Source: Bacteroidota bacterium (GTDB taxonomy: Bacteria > Bacteroidota > Bacteroidia > Flavobacteriales > Weeksellaceae). Taken from it: a DNA stretch of 33,934 nucleotides. The translations under genes were made by a program, and so were the position numbers. The notes beneath the pieces are model-generated. The model had not been told where the DNA came from and ran no database searches. It saw only the letters and a program-made list of their open reading frames with translations. Position 1 is the stretch's first letter, and each line of letters opens with the position of its first letter. This document shows, in pieces, positions 1 through 6,641 of the stretch. The stretch covers positions 1 through 33,934 of the forward strand of contig JAEZYN010000085.1 in NCBI GenBank assembly GCA_023419095.1, read 5' to 3'.

Positions 1-293
1 TAATTATAGATTTCGTTGAACTGACCTTCGGCGGAAACAATTTTAAAAACTTTACGCATACTTTCAGCGATGATATGCGAACTTTCCGTAATTACTTTGG
101 TATCAGAATTAACTTCTCGGATGGCAAAAAAAGCAATCGCACCACCAAGCGCAAGCCCAATAATGAGCATCAGCAGTGTCGTCAGTGAGTTTGTGGACGA
201 GCTTTGAGCCATTTGGTAAAATAAAAATACCAGCAGAATGGCTAAAACTGCCGTAACGGAAATGACTGTGATCTTTAATCTGTTAATTTTCAT
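1..293 (-). CDS. DUF4230 family membrane-anchored protein, N-terminal part (cut by window edge)
   Basis: I translated this frame directly from an ATG at 293-291; it stays open to base 1, giving 97 residues. It starts MKINRLKITVISV and has two hydrophobic segments, about residues 8-27 and 39-61. It ends in RKVFKIVSAEGQFNEIYN, which resembles the start of the DUF4230 domain as I remember it (a lysine-rich strand then EGQF/Y-EIY). The function of DUF4230 is unknown to me; proteins of this type are small, membrane-tethered and common in Bacteroidetes. The C-terminal part lies outside the window. It is preceded by a 74 bp gap after the PD-(D/E)XK-like gene on the same strand, and I see no clear promoter there. 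Confidence 0.75.
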   Translation of the reverse strand, partial: MKINRLKITVISVTAVLAILLVFLFYQMAQSSSTNSLTTLLMLIIGLALGGAIAFFAIREVNSDTKVITESSHIIAESMRKVFKIVSAEGQFNEIYN

Positions 294-367
294 GAGAATT
301 GGACCGGCGATATATTGCCATACCCGTTCTGAAAGCAAAATGAGTGCAAAAGAGCTGGATAAACGAT

Positions 368-907
368 CTATTTTCCGCCTGAAAATTTTGGCGGGAGTAT
401 AAGTTCCTCAAATTTGCCCTTCACTTCGAGCTTTTTATAGTAATAGTTGCGCGCCATCGTCTTCAGCATCAAATCTTTATCGACCAGCGTCCAAAAATTT
501 TGAGTATGCACCACGCCGGGTTTTCTTATCTCGTGAAAAACCGTCTGCCAGTTGTCGGGATTGTGATCAAACTCCACAATTCCGCAGTGTGGCGGAATTT
601 CATCATGCTTCATCATTCCCATCGGCAGCAGAAAACTGAATTTGTTGCAAATGTAGTCGCCGCACGAAATTTTATCGTGTTTAAGGAATTTTTCGGCTGT
701 CCTGGCGTTTTGGTATTTCTTTTTAAAGTCATTCTTAAAGTCGCTGCGCGAAAATTTAATCTCGAACTCATGGCTGAAACCTTCAGAATTTATAATCAGG
801 ATATCTGCTTCCCAATCTGAATGAAAATGATTCGTAAGCACCAAATCTTTCTCAAAATCGCAGAATTGAGAGATAAAATTATAGGTAAGTTCTTCTACTT
901 TAAGCAT
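368..907 (-). CDS. putative PD-(D/E)XK nuclease-fold protein
   Basis: This 179-residue protein has a short helix-rich N-terminus, then W32-E-A-D35 followed by a strand with E47-F-E49-I-K51. The D-x13-E-x-K spacing is the usual signature of the PD-(D/E)XK nuclease superfamily; the following SRSDFKNDFKKK resembles the basic helix after the catalytic strand in MmcB-like and phage-encoded members. No DNA-binding domain or partner methylase is visible, so the substrate is unknown. It starts 13 bp after the stop of the LuxE-type gene upstream on the same strand, so the two are probably co-transcribed. The family placement is by motif only, and a non-nuclease role is possible. Confidence 0.6.
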   Translation of the reverse strand: MLKVEELTYNFISQFCDFEKDLVLTNHFHSDWEADILIINSEGFSHEFEIKFSRSDFKNDFKKKYQNARTAEKFLKHDKISCGDYICNKFSFLLPMGMMKHDEIPPHCGIVEFDHNPDNWQTVFHEIRKPGVVHTQNFWTLVDKDLMLKTMARNYYYKKLEVKGKFEELILPPKFSGGK

Positions 908-920
908 TTAAATAAAAATA

Positions 921-1901
921 TTAGGAAACCAGCAGGCTACAGCCCCGCACATCCGAATGATCAATCCGGCCCAGAATCTGGAACTTTTCGCCAAAACTTT
1001 TGCCTAAATCCTGCGTTGCAATAAAGCTGCACGAATGACGGTTTGCCAGATCAATAATATTCACCGCGCCGGTTCGTCCGGCTTCCATGTAAGAAAACGG
1101 ATCTTCGGTATTGCGGATCAGGACGCGCATCCAGGGGGGACATTCATAAATATTTTCACCCATTGAGTATGCCTGAGAAAGCAGCTCAGTCATCGAATAT
1201 TCTGAATAAATCTGCTCTGTTCCGAAGCCTTGCTGCACAATTTTAAGCAGTTCATCTTTCGTCATTTCCTCTTTGCGGCCTTTCATTCCGCCGGTTTCGA
1301 TCACAGTGAGATTTGATGAAGAGTTCAGTTGCAGCTGATTGTCATTTAAAAAGTCAAGAAAATCCAGTAGCGCAAATGAAACTCCGAAAAGAAGCACCTT
1401 TTTGTGCTGCAAAGTTTGAAGCAAGCTAAAAAGTTCGCGGTGATTGTACAGGAAATAACCGTTTTCAGGTTTAGCCGATTGCTTCATCAGAAAATCGACC
1501 ATATAAATTAAAGATGAATTTGGATTTTCGGAGTAGTTCGGCAAAAGCCCCAGAAATACATAATCTTCGGGAGCACCGATAAAGTAACGAAAACTGCGGT
1601 CGATGCTTTTCTGATACAGCAAAGAATCCGCGATGTGATGTTTTGAACGGACCGACTGTGTCGTCCCGGAACTTTGAAAATAGAGCTCAGTCGTTTTGTT
1701 CTGATCTAAAATTGTGTGGTTTTTGAACATCTCAATTGGCAGAAACGGAATATGCTTAATGTCGTCAATCTCAGCCGGATCTATTTTTAGCAAATCGACG
1801 AACCTGCGATAAACAGAAACATTTTGGTACTGGTAACGAAAAGTTTGCAGGCATTGCAGCCTGAATTCGGAATCTGATTTTATATTAAAAATATTCTGCA
1901 T
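921..1901 (-). CDS. LuxE-type acyl-protein synthetase / acyltransferase
   Basis: The 326-residue protein belongs to the LuxE/acyl-protein synthetase family (PF04443 type), a relative of the adenylate-forming enzymes that activate a fatty acid or other carboxylate as acyl-AMP and transfer it. Visible motifs are YFQSSGTTQS near residues 74-83, matching the Ser/Thr/Gly-rich nucleotide-binding loop, ETGGMKGR in the middle and YSEYSMTELLSQAYS, typical of this family. There are no luciferase genes nearby, so a role in bioluminescence is unlikely; the substrate is unknown. The frame is open 14 codons further up to a GTG at 1943, but those codons (SVNLRIAEINKN) lie in the terminal repeat of a degraded GxxExxY element. 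I therefore place the start at the ATG at 1901-1899. Confidence 0.8.
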   Translation of the reverse strand: MQNIFNIKSDSEFRLQCLQTFRYQYQNVSVYRRFVDLLKIDPAEIDDIKHIPFLPIEMFKNHTILDQNKTTELYFQSSGTTQSVRSKHHIADSLLYQKSIDRSFRYFIGAPEDYVFLGLLPNYSENPNSSLIYMVDFLMKQSAKPENGYFLYNHRELFSLLQTLQHKKVLLFGVSFALLDFLDFLNDNQLQLNSSSNLTVIETGGMKGRKEEMTKDELLKIVQQGFGTEQIYSEYSMTELLSQAYSMGENIYECPPWMRVLIRNTEDPFSYMEAGRTGAVNIIDLANRHSCSFIATQDLGKSFGEKFQILGRIDHSDVRGCSLLVS

Positions 1902-1903
1902 GT

Positions 1904-1936
1904 TTTTATTAATCTCGGCGATACGGAGATTCACAG
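1904..1936 (-). repeat. terminal inverted repeat, left copy, of the GxxExxY element
   Basis: Read on the minus strand this begins CTGTGAATCTCCGTATCGCC and continues GAGATTAATAA. It matches the copy at 2118-2149 read on the plus strand at about 23 of 31 aligned positions with one gap; shared blocks are CTGTG, AA, CTCCGT, CGCCG and TTA. The two copies are inverted and flank the GxxExxY remnant. The repeat encodes the spurious N-terminal extension of the LuxE-type frame. Confidence 0.65.
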
Positions 1937-2005
1937 ATTGCACTGTGTTTGTGTGTTAAATATGTTTTTTCTATAATGCTGCGTCACCATTAAGAATTTG
2001 ACGAG

Positions 2006-2098
2006 ATCATAGGCAGATTCAAGCAGACCGGGACCAAGGTTCCTGTGAACTCTTAATCCCGCGTCAAAAACCATTTGAGAAATTTCATTTTAGTTCAT
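2006..2098 (-). pseudogene. GxxExxY family gene remnant (PD-(D/E)XK, truncated, with in-frame stop)
   Basis: Reading the minus strand from an ATG at 2098-2096 gives MN, a TAA stop at the third codon (2092-2090), then NEISQMVFDAGLRVHRNLG and PGLLESAYD. This is the N-terminus of a GxxExxY protein, including the motif that names the family (G-L-L-E-S-A-Y). Intact members are about 120 residues and have a PD-(D/E)XK-like core; here homology stops at about 2006 and the frame drifts to a TGA at 1933-1931. The catalytic part is therefore deleted and the gene is dead. It sits between two inverted repeats (1904-1936 and 2118-2149) that abut the LuxE-type gene and lpxH. The function of intact GxxExxY proteins is unknown to me. 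Confidence 0.75.
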
Positions 2099-2102
2099 CG
2101 TA

Positions 2103-2909
2103 CTACCTCTGTATCCGCTGTGCAACCTCCGTGGCGCCGTGGTTAGAATTTTCAAAAGTTTTCAATTTAAATCCGGTCTCGTCAAATTCGCCGTACGTGT
2201 AGTAGCTGATCCAGTCGCCCAGATTAATATATTTTGCGTTTTTTTCCAGATCCAAAATCATGGGCAGGTGGCGGTGGCCATAGACGAAATAGTCAATTTT
2301 TTCAGTTTTGAGTTTTTCTCTTGAATAAAGAATCAGAAATTCTTTGTCTTCGCCTAAAAACGCTTTGTCTTCTTCGCCCGAGATGAGTTTGTTTTTTGTA
2401 GAGAAATACACCGCGATTTTCATCGCAATATCAGGATGAAGCCATTTGAAAGCCCACTGCGCCAGGGGATTTGTAAAAAGTTTCTTCATTCTTTTATAGC
2501 CCTTATCGCCAGGACCTAAACCGTCTCCATGCGCCAGCAAAAATCTTTTACCACTTATTTCGACATACTGTTTATCGAAAAAAACCGTGCATCCTATTTC
2601 TTCTTCAAAATAGCTTTTCATCCACAAATCATGGTTTCCCACGAACATAAAAAGCTCAATACCAGCATCTTTCAGTTCAGCCAATTTACCTAAAACACGC
2701 ACATAACCTTTCGGAATCACGTGGTTCCACTCGTGCCAGAAATCGAAAAGGTCGCCCATCAAAAAAAGCACCTGCGCATCGGCTTTTACCGCATCCAGCC
2801 AGCGGATAAAGCGTTCCTCGCGGACCTTGCTTTCGCGCGCTGTTGGCGCACCAAAGTGCTGATCGGAGGCAAAATATATCTTCTTATCAGGTTGTAATTC
2901 TATATTCAT
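2103..2909 (-). CDS. lpxH: UDP-2,3-diacylglucosamine diphosphatase (LpxH type), lipid A synthesis
   Basis: This calcineurin-like metallophosphoesterase of 268 residues hydrolyses UDP-2,3-diacylglucosamine to lipid X and UMP at the cytoplasmic face of the inner membrane. The metal-site blocks are in order: D16-Q-H18, GDLFDFW with D53, GNHD at 91-94, H127-G-D-G and GHRH at 211-214. It follows queD by 46 bp on the same strand, without a terminator between, so the two may share a transcript. The last 15 residues (from about Asn254, NSNHGATEVAQRIQR) are encoded by the right-hand inverted repeat of the GxxExxY element; the native protein probably ended shortly after KLKTFE. A related family member with another UDP-sugar substrate cannot be excluded. 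Confidence 0.88.
   Translation of the reverse strand: MNIELQPDKKIYFASDQHFGAPTARESKVREERFIRWLDAVKADAQVLFLMGDLFDFWHEWNHVIPKGYVRVLGKLAELKDAGIELFMFVGNHDLWMKSYFEEEIGCTVFFDKQYVEISGKRFLLAHGDGLGPGDKGYKRMKKLFTNPLAQWAFKWLHPDIAMKIAVYFSTKNKLISGEEDKAFLGEDKEFLILYSREKLKTEKIDYFVYGHRHLPMILDLEKNAKYINLGDWISYYTYGEFDETGFKLKTFENSNHGATEVAQRIQR
2118..2149 (+). repeat. terminal inverted repeat, right copy, of the GxxExxY element
   Basis: This copy reads CTGTGCAACCTCCGTGGCGC and then CGTGGTTAGAAT on the plus strand and is the inverted partner of 1904-1936. On the minus strand it contains CCACGG and CACGGAGG words, which I remember as common directly before GxxExxY genes in other genomes. It overlaps the 3' end of lpxH. 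Confidence 0.65.
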
Positions 2910-2955
2910 ATGTCATTCAGATCTCGGTCTGAAAATCGAATTTCAGGTTTTGTTA

Positions 2956-3411
2956 TTATCTGAATCCCACCTGATCTTCAGCAAACCACTCACCGTAGCT
3001 GTTTTCAGTTTCGTGGAGTTTCAGATAAGCCAAACTCACGTCACCCGTAAGTCGTTTTTTAATTTTTTCCGCAATCTCGTACAGCATATTTTCACATGTT
3101 GGCTGAAAATCACAAAAGATCACTTTATGCCCTTTCGTTTCGAGGTCTGCACCCAAATCTCGGTGTGGCGAGGCACCATTAACCAAAACCGCATGATCCC
3201 AGACATCCACGATCTCTTCTTTTACAATCGATTTGATATCACCAAAATCTATCACCATACCGTTTTTCGGATCGTCCAGGTCATTAGCTGGCGTACCTTT
3301 TAGCGTGACAAAAAGTTTATAAGAATGTCCGTGCATATTCCGGCATTTGCCGTCATAATTGTAGAGCACATGCGCAGTTTCAAAAGTGAAAATCTTGGTG
3401 ATTCGAATCAT
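2956..3411 (-). CDS. queD: 6-carboxytetrahydropterin synthase / 6-pyruvoyltetrahydropterin synthase homologue
   Basis: The 151-residue protein has the QueD/PTPS signature: H14 in ETAHVL, then C23-R-N-M-H27-G-H29. H14, H27 and H29 are the expected zinc ligands and C23 the catalytic cysteine; the Cys-x3-His-x-His spacing fits QueD, which converts dihydroneopterin triphosphate to 6-carboxytetrahydropterin on the way to queuosine. The D-V-W-D-H-A block near the middle supplies the expected Asp/His pair. No queC or queE is in the window. A -7 element TATCTTTG at 3416-3423 leaves only four bases before the ATG, so the mRNA is probably leaderless. It is upstream of lpxH in the same direction. Confidence 0.88.
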   Translation of the reverse strand: MIRITKIFTFETAHVLYNYDGKCRNMHGHSYKLFVTLKGTPANDLDDPKNGMVIDFGDIKSIVKEEIVDVWDHAVLVNGASPHRDLGADLETKGHKVIFCDFQPTCENMLYEIAEKIKKRLTGDVSLAYLKLHETENSYGEWFAEDQVGFR

Positions 3412-3415
3412 TCTG

Positions 3416-3423
3416 CAAAGATA
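3416..3423 (-). promoter_or_regulatory. -7 promoter element of queD (TATCTTTG)
   Basis: This matches the Bacteroidetes -7 consensus TAnnTTTG and is followed by CAGA and the ATG. With the usual distance to the start of transcription the first base of the mRNA would be at or next to the start codon. I see no convincing -33 TTG. Confidence 0.55.
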
Positions 3424-3564
3424 AGATTTTGCAGCGAAGATATCTTGCTTCGGGTTTTCGCTAATTGTAACACTTTCTAAATAGATGTTTAAATTATTAT
3501 TAAATTTTTAAAATAATCTTCACTAAAAAGCTGTAATTTTTCTTATCCAAAAACTGACACCATA

Positions 3565-4221
3565 ATGTTGCTCACCGATCTCATTTTCCCAAACCGCTGC
3601 CTGGGTTGTAACAGAATTATTCGTTCAAATGAGATCGTTTGCGGAATTTGCTTTGACCAAATACATTTTACGCACTACAGCTTCGGGCAGAATAATCTCC
3701 TTAAAGAAAAATGCAGCCTGCTTTTTCCGGTGGAGAATGCTTATGCGCTGATGCAGTTTGAGGAGGAGAGCCTAAGCCGAGAAATCGTGCATCAACTAAA
3801 ATACGGTCACCGCGAAAAAATAGGAAACGTGCTTGCACAGTGGGTTACGGAGCGTTTAGATTTTGGTGATGATAAACCCGATATTTTTGTAACTGTTCCC
3901 CTGCATCCGAAAAAACTCCGCAAACGCGGCTACAATCAGTTGCATCTTTTTGCTAACACTTTAAGTAAAAGCTATAAAATTCCGTGCGATCATAAACTTC
4001 TAAAGCGGAACACAAACAGAAGCGCACAGGCGCTGAAAGACAGGGTTCACCGCGCAGATACTGAAGCTCTTTTCAGCTGTACGCGAAAGATCGAAAATCA
4101 TCATATTCTGCTGATTGACGACGTTTTCACTACCGGAAATACAATGAGTACGGTCGCGTGGGAAATACTGAAATCCGGAAGTAACCGGATTTCTGTGCTT
4201 GTAATTGCGGAAGATTTTTAA
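3565..4221 (+). CDS. ComF family phosphoribosyltransferase-like protein
   Basis: This 218-residue protein has an N-terminal zinc knuckle, C12-x2-C15 and C26-x2-C29, and a C-terminal type I phosphoribosyltransferase fold with the PRPP loop LLIDDVFTTGNTM at about 182-194. VPLHPKKLRKRGYNQ in the middle is typical of the ComF/GntX family. ComF proteins are needed for natural transformation in several bacteria and act on single-stranded DNA after uptake; whether that applies here is inference. It is a single gene, convergent with upp, with only 14 bp between the two stop codons and no visible terminator between them. Confidence 0.85.
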   Translation: MLLTDLIFPNRCLGCNRIIRSNEIVCGICFDQIHFTHYSFGQNNLLKEKCSLLFPVENAYALMQFEEESLSREIVHQLKYGHREKIGNVLAQWVTERLDFGDDKPDIFVTVPLHPKKLRKRGYNQLHLFANTLSKSYKIPCDHKLLKRNTNRSAQALKDRVHRADTEALFSCTRKIENHHILLIDDVFTTGNTMSTVAWEILKSGSNRISVLVIAEDF

Positions 4222-4235
4222 TCTTAAATAAATTT

Positions 4236-4886
4236 TTAACACTGCAGTTTTTCGCCGTAACTCAGGTCTCCGGCATCGCCCAGTCCGGGTGTAATGTAAC
4301 CTTTTGAAGTGAGTTCAGCATCGATAACGCCCACCCAGATCATTGCATCAGGATATGCTTCCTGGATGGTTTCGACGCCCTGTTTTGAAGCAATGGCCGC
4401 CACAATGTGCAGCTGTGAAGGTTTACCGTGATTCAGCAGATCTTTTATCGCCTCGATAAGGCTGGCGCCGGTTGCAAGCATGGGATCAGCGACAATCAAA
4501 GGCCGGCCATCGATGTTCGGGCAGGTGAGATAATCCTGTTTTATCGAGAAATAGTCGTTGGCATCGTGCTTTCGGTAGGCCGCTACAAATCCGCAGTCGG
4601 CTCTGTCCAAATAATTCAGAAGTCCCTGGAAGAGAGGAACGCCCGCGCGCAGAATTGTCGTAATCACCGGCTGTACGGCAATTTCCTGTACCATGATTTT
4701 ATCCAGTGGCGTTGTAATCTCAATCTCTTTCTGAGACAGGTGTTTACTGATTTCGAATGCTGCGATTTCGCCAATGCGTTCCATATTTCGCCTGAAACGC
4801 AAACGGTCATTTTGAATATCAGTATTACGAAGTTCGTTGATCCAGGTGTTTACGAGCGAAAATTGATCTGATAAAACGTGAGTCAT
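4236..4886 (-). CDS. upp: uracil phosphoribosyltransferase
   Basis: The 216-residue enzyme makes UMP from uracil and PRPP in pyrimidine salvage. Motifs include TTILRAGVPL near residues 76-85, the PRPP-binding IVADPMLATGASL near 131-143 and the uracil-binding C-terminus GYITPGLGDAGDLSYGE. Length and motif order are normal for Upp. It is transcribed alone on the minus strand, downstream of the der terminator and convergent with comF. A near-consensus -7 element, GAACTTTG followed by CA, lies at 4904-4911, 17 bases before the ATG. Confidence 0.93.
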   Translation of the reverse strand: MTHVLSDQFSLVNTWINELRNTDIQNDRLRFRRNMERIGEIAAFEISKHLSQKEIEITTPLDKIMVQEIAVQPVITTILRAGVPLFQGLLNYLDRADCGFVAAYRKHDANDYFSIKQDYLTCPNIDGRPLIVADPMLATGASLIEAIKDLLNHGKPSQLHIVAAIASKQGVETIQEAYPDAMIWVGVIDAELTSKGYITPGLGDAGDLSYGEKLQC

Positions 4887-4903
4887 AGTCGGTGGTTAGG
4901 GTG

Positions 4904-4911
4904 CAAAGTTC
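4904..4911 (-). promoter_or_regulatory. possible -7 element of upp (GAACTTTG)
   Basis: One mismatch to TAnnTTTG, but it carries the TTTGCA extension seen at other promoters of this window and lies just before upp. No -33 element was recognised. Confidence 0.35.
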
Positions 4912-4932
4912 GTTAAAATATAAATCAATAAA

Positions 4933-4962
4933 AAGCCTTTCAAAATAAAATCTGAAAGGCTT
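4933..4962 (-). terminator. rho-independent terminator after der
   Basis: A perfect 10 bp inverted repeat (AAGCCTTTCA at 4933-4942 and TGAAAGGCTT at 4953-4962) with a 10-base loop starts nine bases after the der stop codon. On the minus strand it is followed by a T-rich run (TTTTTATTGATTT). Confidence 0.8.
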
Positions 4963-4970
4963 GAAAAGGG

Positions 4971-6281
4971 CTATTTTTGTCTGAAATAAACTTCAATCGG
5001 GACACCCGTAAAGCCAAACTGCTTTCGGAGTTGATTTTCAGTAAATCTCTTGTAAGGTTCTTTCACGTACTGAGGCAGGTTGCAGAAGAATACGAACTGC
5101 GGGCTTGGTGTGGGGAGCTGAACGCAGTATTTTATCTTCACGTACTTCCCTTTCAGAGCTGGCGGCGGTGTCTGTTCGAAAATCGGCAACATCACTTCGT
5201 TCAGTTTGGAAGTTTTAATTTTTTTCGCGCGGTTTTCGTAAACTTCCATTGCCACTTCCACTGTTTTCAGAATTCTCTGTTTATTAAGAGCTGAAACAAA
5301 TAAAATGGGGATATCTGTAAACTGACCGATCTTTTCTTTGATCTGGTTTTCAAAATCACGCGTCGTATTGGTGTGTTTGTTATCTACAAGATCCCATTTG
5401 TTCACTACTATTACGATACCTTTGCGGTTTTTCTGAGCCAGACCAAAAATATTCATATCCTGAGATTCCCAGCCTAAAGTAGCATCCACCATGATGATGA
5501 CCACATCTGAATATTCGATTGAACGAATAGATCGCATCACAGAGTAGAATTCCAGATCTTCCTTCACTTTTGCTTTGCGCCGCATCCCGGCAGTATCTAC
5601 GAGCACGAACTCATGGCCGAACTTATTATACAAAGTCTCGATGGAATCGCGCGTTGTTCCCGCAATATCGGTTACGATGTTTCTTTCTACATCCAGAAGT
5701 GCGTTTGTAAGAGTTGACTTACCCACATTCGGACGGCCTGCGATGGTAATTTTTGGGAGCCCTTCAAAAGGGTCTTTGTAATCGGTAGTTGGAAATTCGT
5801 TGACGATATCATCTAAAAGTTCGCCGGTTCCGGATCCGGTAGCAGACGATAAGGTGTAGTATTTTTCGATACCAAGCTGATAAAATTCGGTGGCCGCAAG
5901 TTCTTCAGTGGCCGAATCTACTTTGTTTACAGTAACGTAAACAGGTTTGTTCGATCTGCGCAGCATCTCGAAGATCTCCTGATCTGTATCTGTAAGACCT
6001 TCTTCCACATTCAGCATGAAAATAATGGAAGTGGCTTCGTCAATTGCCAGCTGAACCTGCTTTGAAATTTCTTCCTGAAAAATGTCTTCTGTATTTACCT
6101 CGTATCCTCCTGTATCGATCACAGTAAATTCGACACCGTTCCAGTCAGATTTTCCGTAATGACGGTCACGGGTGACGCCTGACGTAGAATCTACGATTGC
6201 TTCCCGACGCTCAAGAAAACGGTTAAAAAGAGTTGATTTTCCGACGTTTGGACGTCCAACGATTGCAACAATATTGCTCAT
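4971..6281 (-). CDS. der: ribosome biogenesis GTPase Der (EngA)
   Basis: The 436-residue protein has two tandem GTPase domains, the mark of Der, which is needed for 50S subunit assembly. Walker A motifs GRPNVGKST occur at about 9-17 and again near 182-190; each is followed by a DTGGY or DTAGM G3 motif and an NKVD or NKWD G4 motif. The KH-like C-terminal domain ends LRKQFGFTGVPIEVYFRQK, as usual. The gene is alone between a promoter at 6348-6374 and a terminator at 4933-4962, with a leader of about 60 bases. Confidence 0.95.
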   Translation of the reverse strand: MSNIVAIVGRPNVGKSTLFNRFLERREAIVDSTSGVTRDRHYGKSDWNGVEFTVIDTGGYEVNTEDIFQEEISKQVQLAIDEATSIIFMLNVEEGLTDTDQEIFEMLRRSNKPVYVTVNKVDSATEELAATEFYQLGIEKYYTLSSATGSGTGELLDDIVNEFPTTDYKDPFEGLPKITIAGRPNVGKSTLTNALLDVERNIVTDIAGTTRDSIETLYNKFGHEFVLVDTAGMRRKAKVKEDLEFYSVMRSIRSIEYSDVVIIMVDATLGWESQDMNIFGLAQKNRKGIVIVVNKWDLVDNKHTNTTRDFENQIKEKIGQFTDIPILFVSALNKQRILKTVEVAMEVYENRAKKIKTSKLNEVMLPIFEQTPPPALKGKYVKIKYCVQLPTPSPQFVFFCNLPQYVKEPYKRFTENQLRKQFGFTGVPIEVYFRQK

Positions 6282-6347
6282 TCAAATTTTGTTTAATAAT
6301 GTAATTATTAATGGGTTACTCCAGCGATTGAAGCCCAAAAATTTTTG

Positions 6348-6374
6348 CAAAGGTAGCATTTTCTAATTTGTCAA
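6348..6374 (-). promoter_or_regulatory. promoter of der (-33 TTGAC, -7 TACCTTTG)
   Basis: On the minus strand TTGAC (6374-6370) lies upstream of TACCTTTG (6355-6348), with 16 bases between TTG and TA. This fits the Bacteroidetes sigma-A type promoter, although the spacer is at the short end. Confidence 0.6.
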
Positions 6375-6459
6375 CGGGGACTTCTTCTTTTTAAGAAATC
6401 CGTAATTCTGAAAATGTATCAAAAATGTATCTTTTCGCGAGAAAAAATATTTGAACTCT

Positions 6460-6555
6460 TAGCCCCGATCGCAATGAAAATCCTTTTTGGCGGGACGCTG
6501 AGCGAAGGCGAAGCTTCCCGCCAAAAAGATTGCAATGAAGAGCGGGTAGGGTTTT
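6460..6555. repeat. structured intergenic repeat with a 12 bp hairpin
   Basis: The 360 bp gap between der and murA holds a GC-richer block from TAGCCCCGATCGCAATG to GAGCGGGTAGG. Its centre is a hairpin: CTTTTTGGCGGG at 6483-6494 pairs perfectly with CCCGCCAAAAAG at 6517-6528, extended by one A-T pair. The hairpin is flanked by near-direct copies, GATCGCAATGAAAATC before and GATTGCAATGAAGAGC after. From memory this resembles a family of dispersed intergenic repeats (AGCCCCGAT...hairpin...AGCGGGA) in flavobacterial genomes; I cannot check copy number here. The rest of the gap contains only the der promoter, a short direct repeat (AAAATGTATC twice, about 6412-6432) and the murA terminator. Confidence 0.6.
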
Positions 6556-6595
6556 GAAAAATGCCGTAAATCTCGTAGCTTCAGATCAAAAAAAA

Positions 6596-6616
6596 CCATC
6601 TCAATCGTTGAAATGG
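6596..6616 (-). terminator. rho-independent terminator after murA
   Basis: CCATCTCAA (6596-6604) and TTGAAATGG (6608-6616) form a 9-pair stem with one G-U pair and a three-base loop. On the minus strand the stem is followed by a run of eight T. It lies 25 bases after the murA stop. Confidence 0.75.
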
Positions 6617-6641
6617 CTTTAATTTTAATTTTTTGGAAAAA

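Noticed and set aside
500..1024. Plus-strand frames opposite the nuclease-like and LuxE-type genes
   Set aside because: They are antisense shadows of well-supported minus-strand genes and have no motif of their own.
3437..3446. Perfect 10 bp palindrome AAGATATCTT upstream of queD
   Set aside because: Symmetry stops at 10 bp, and a palindrome of this size is expected by chance in AT-rich intergenic DNA.
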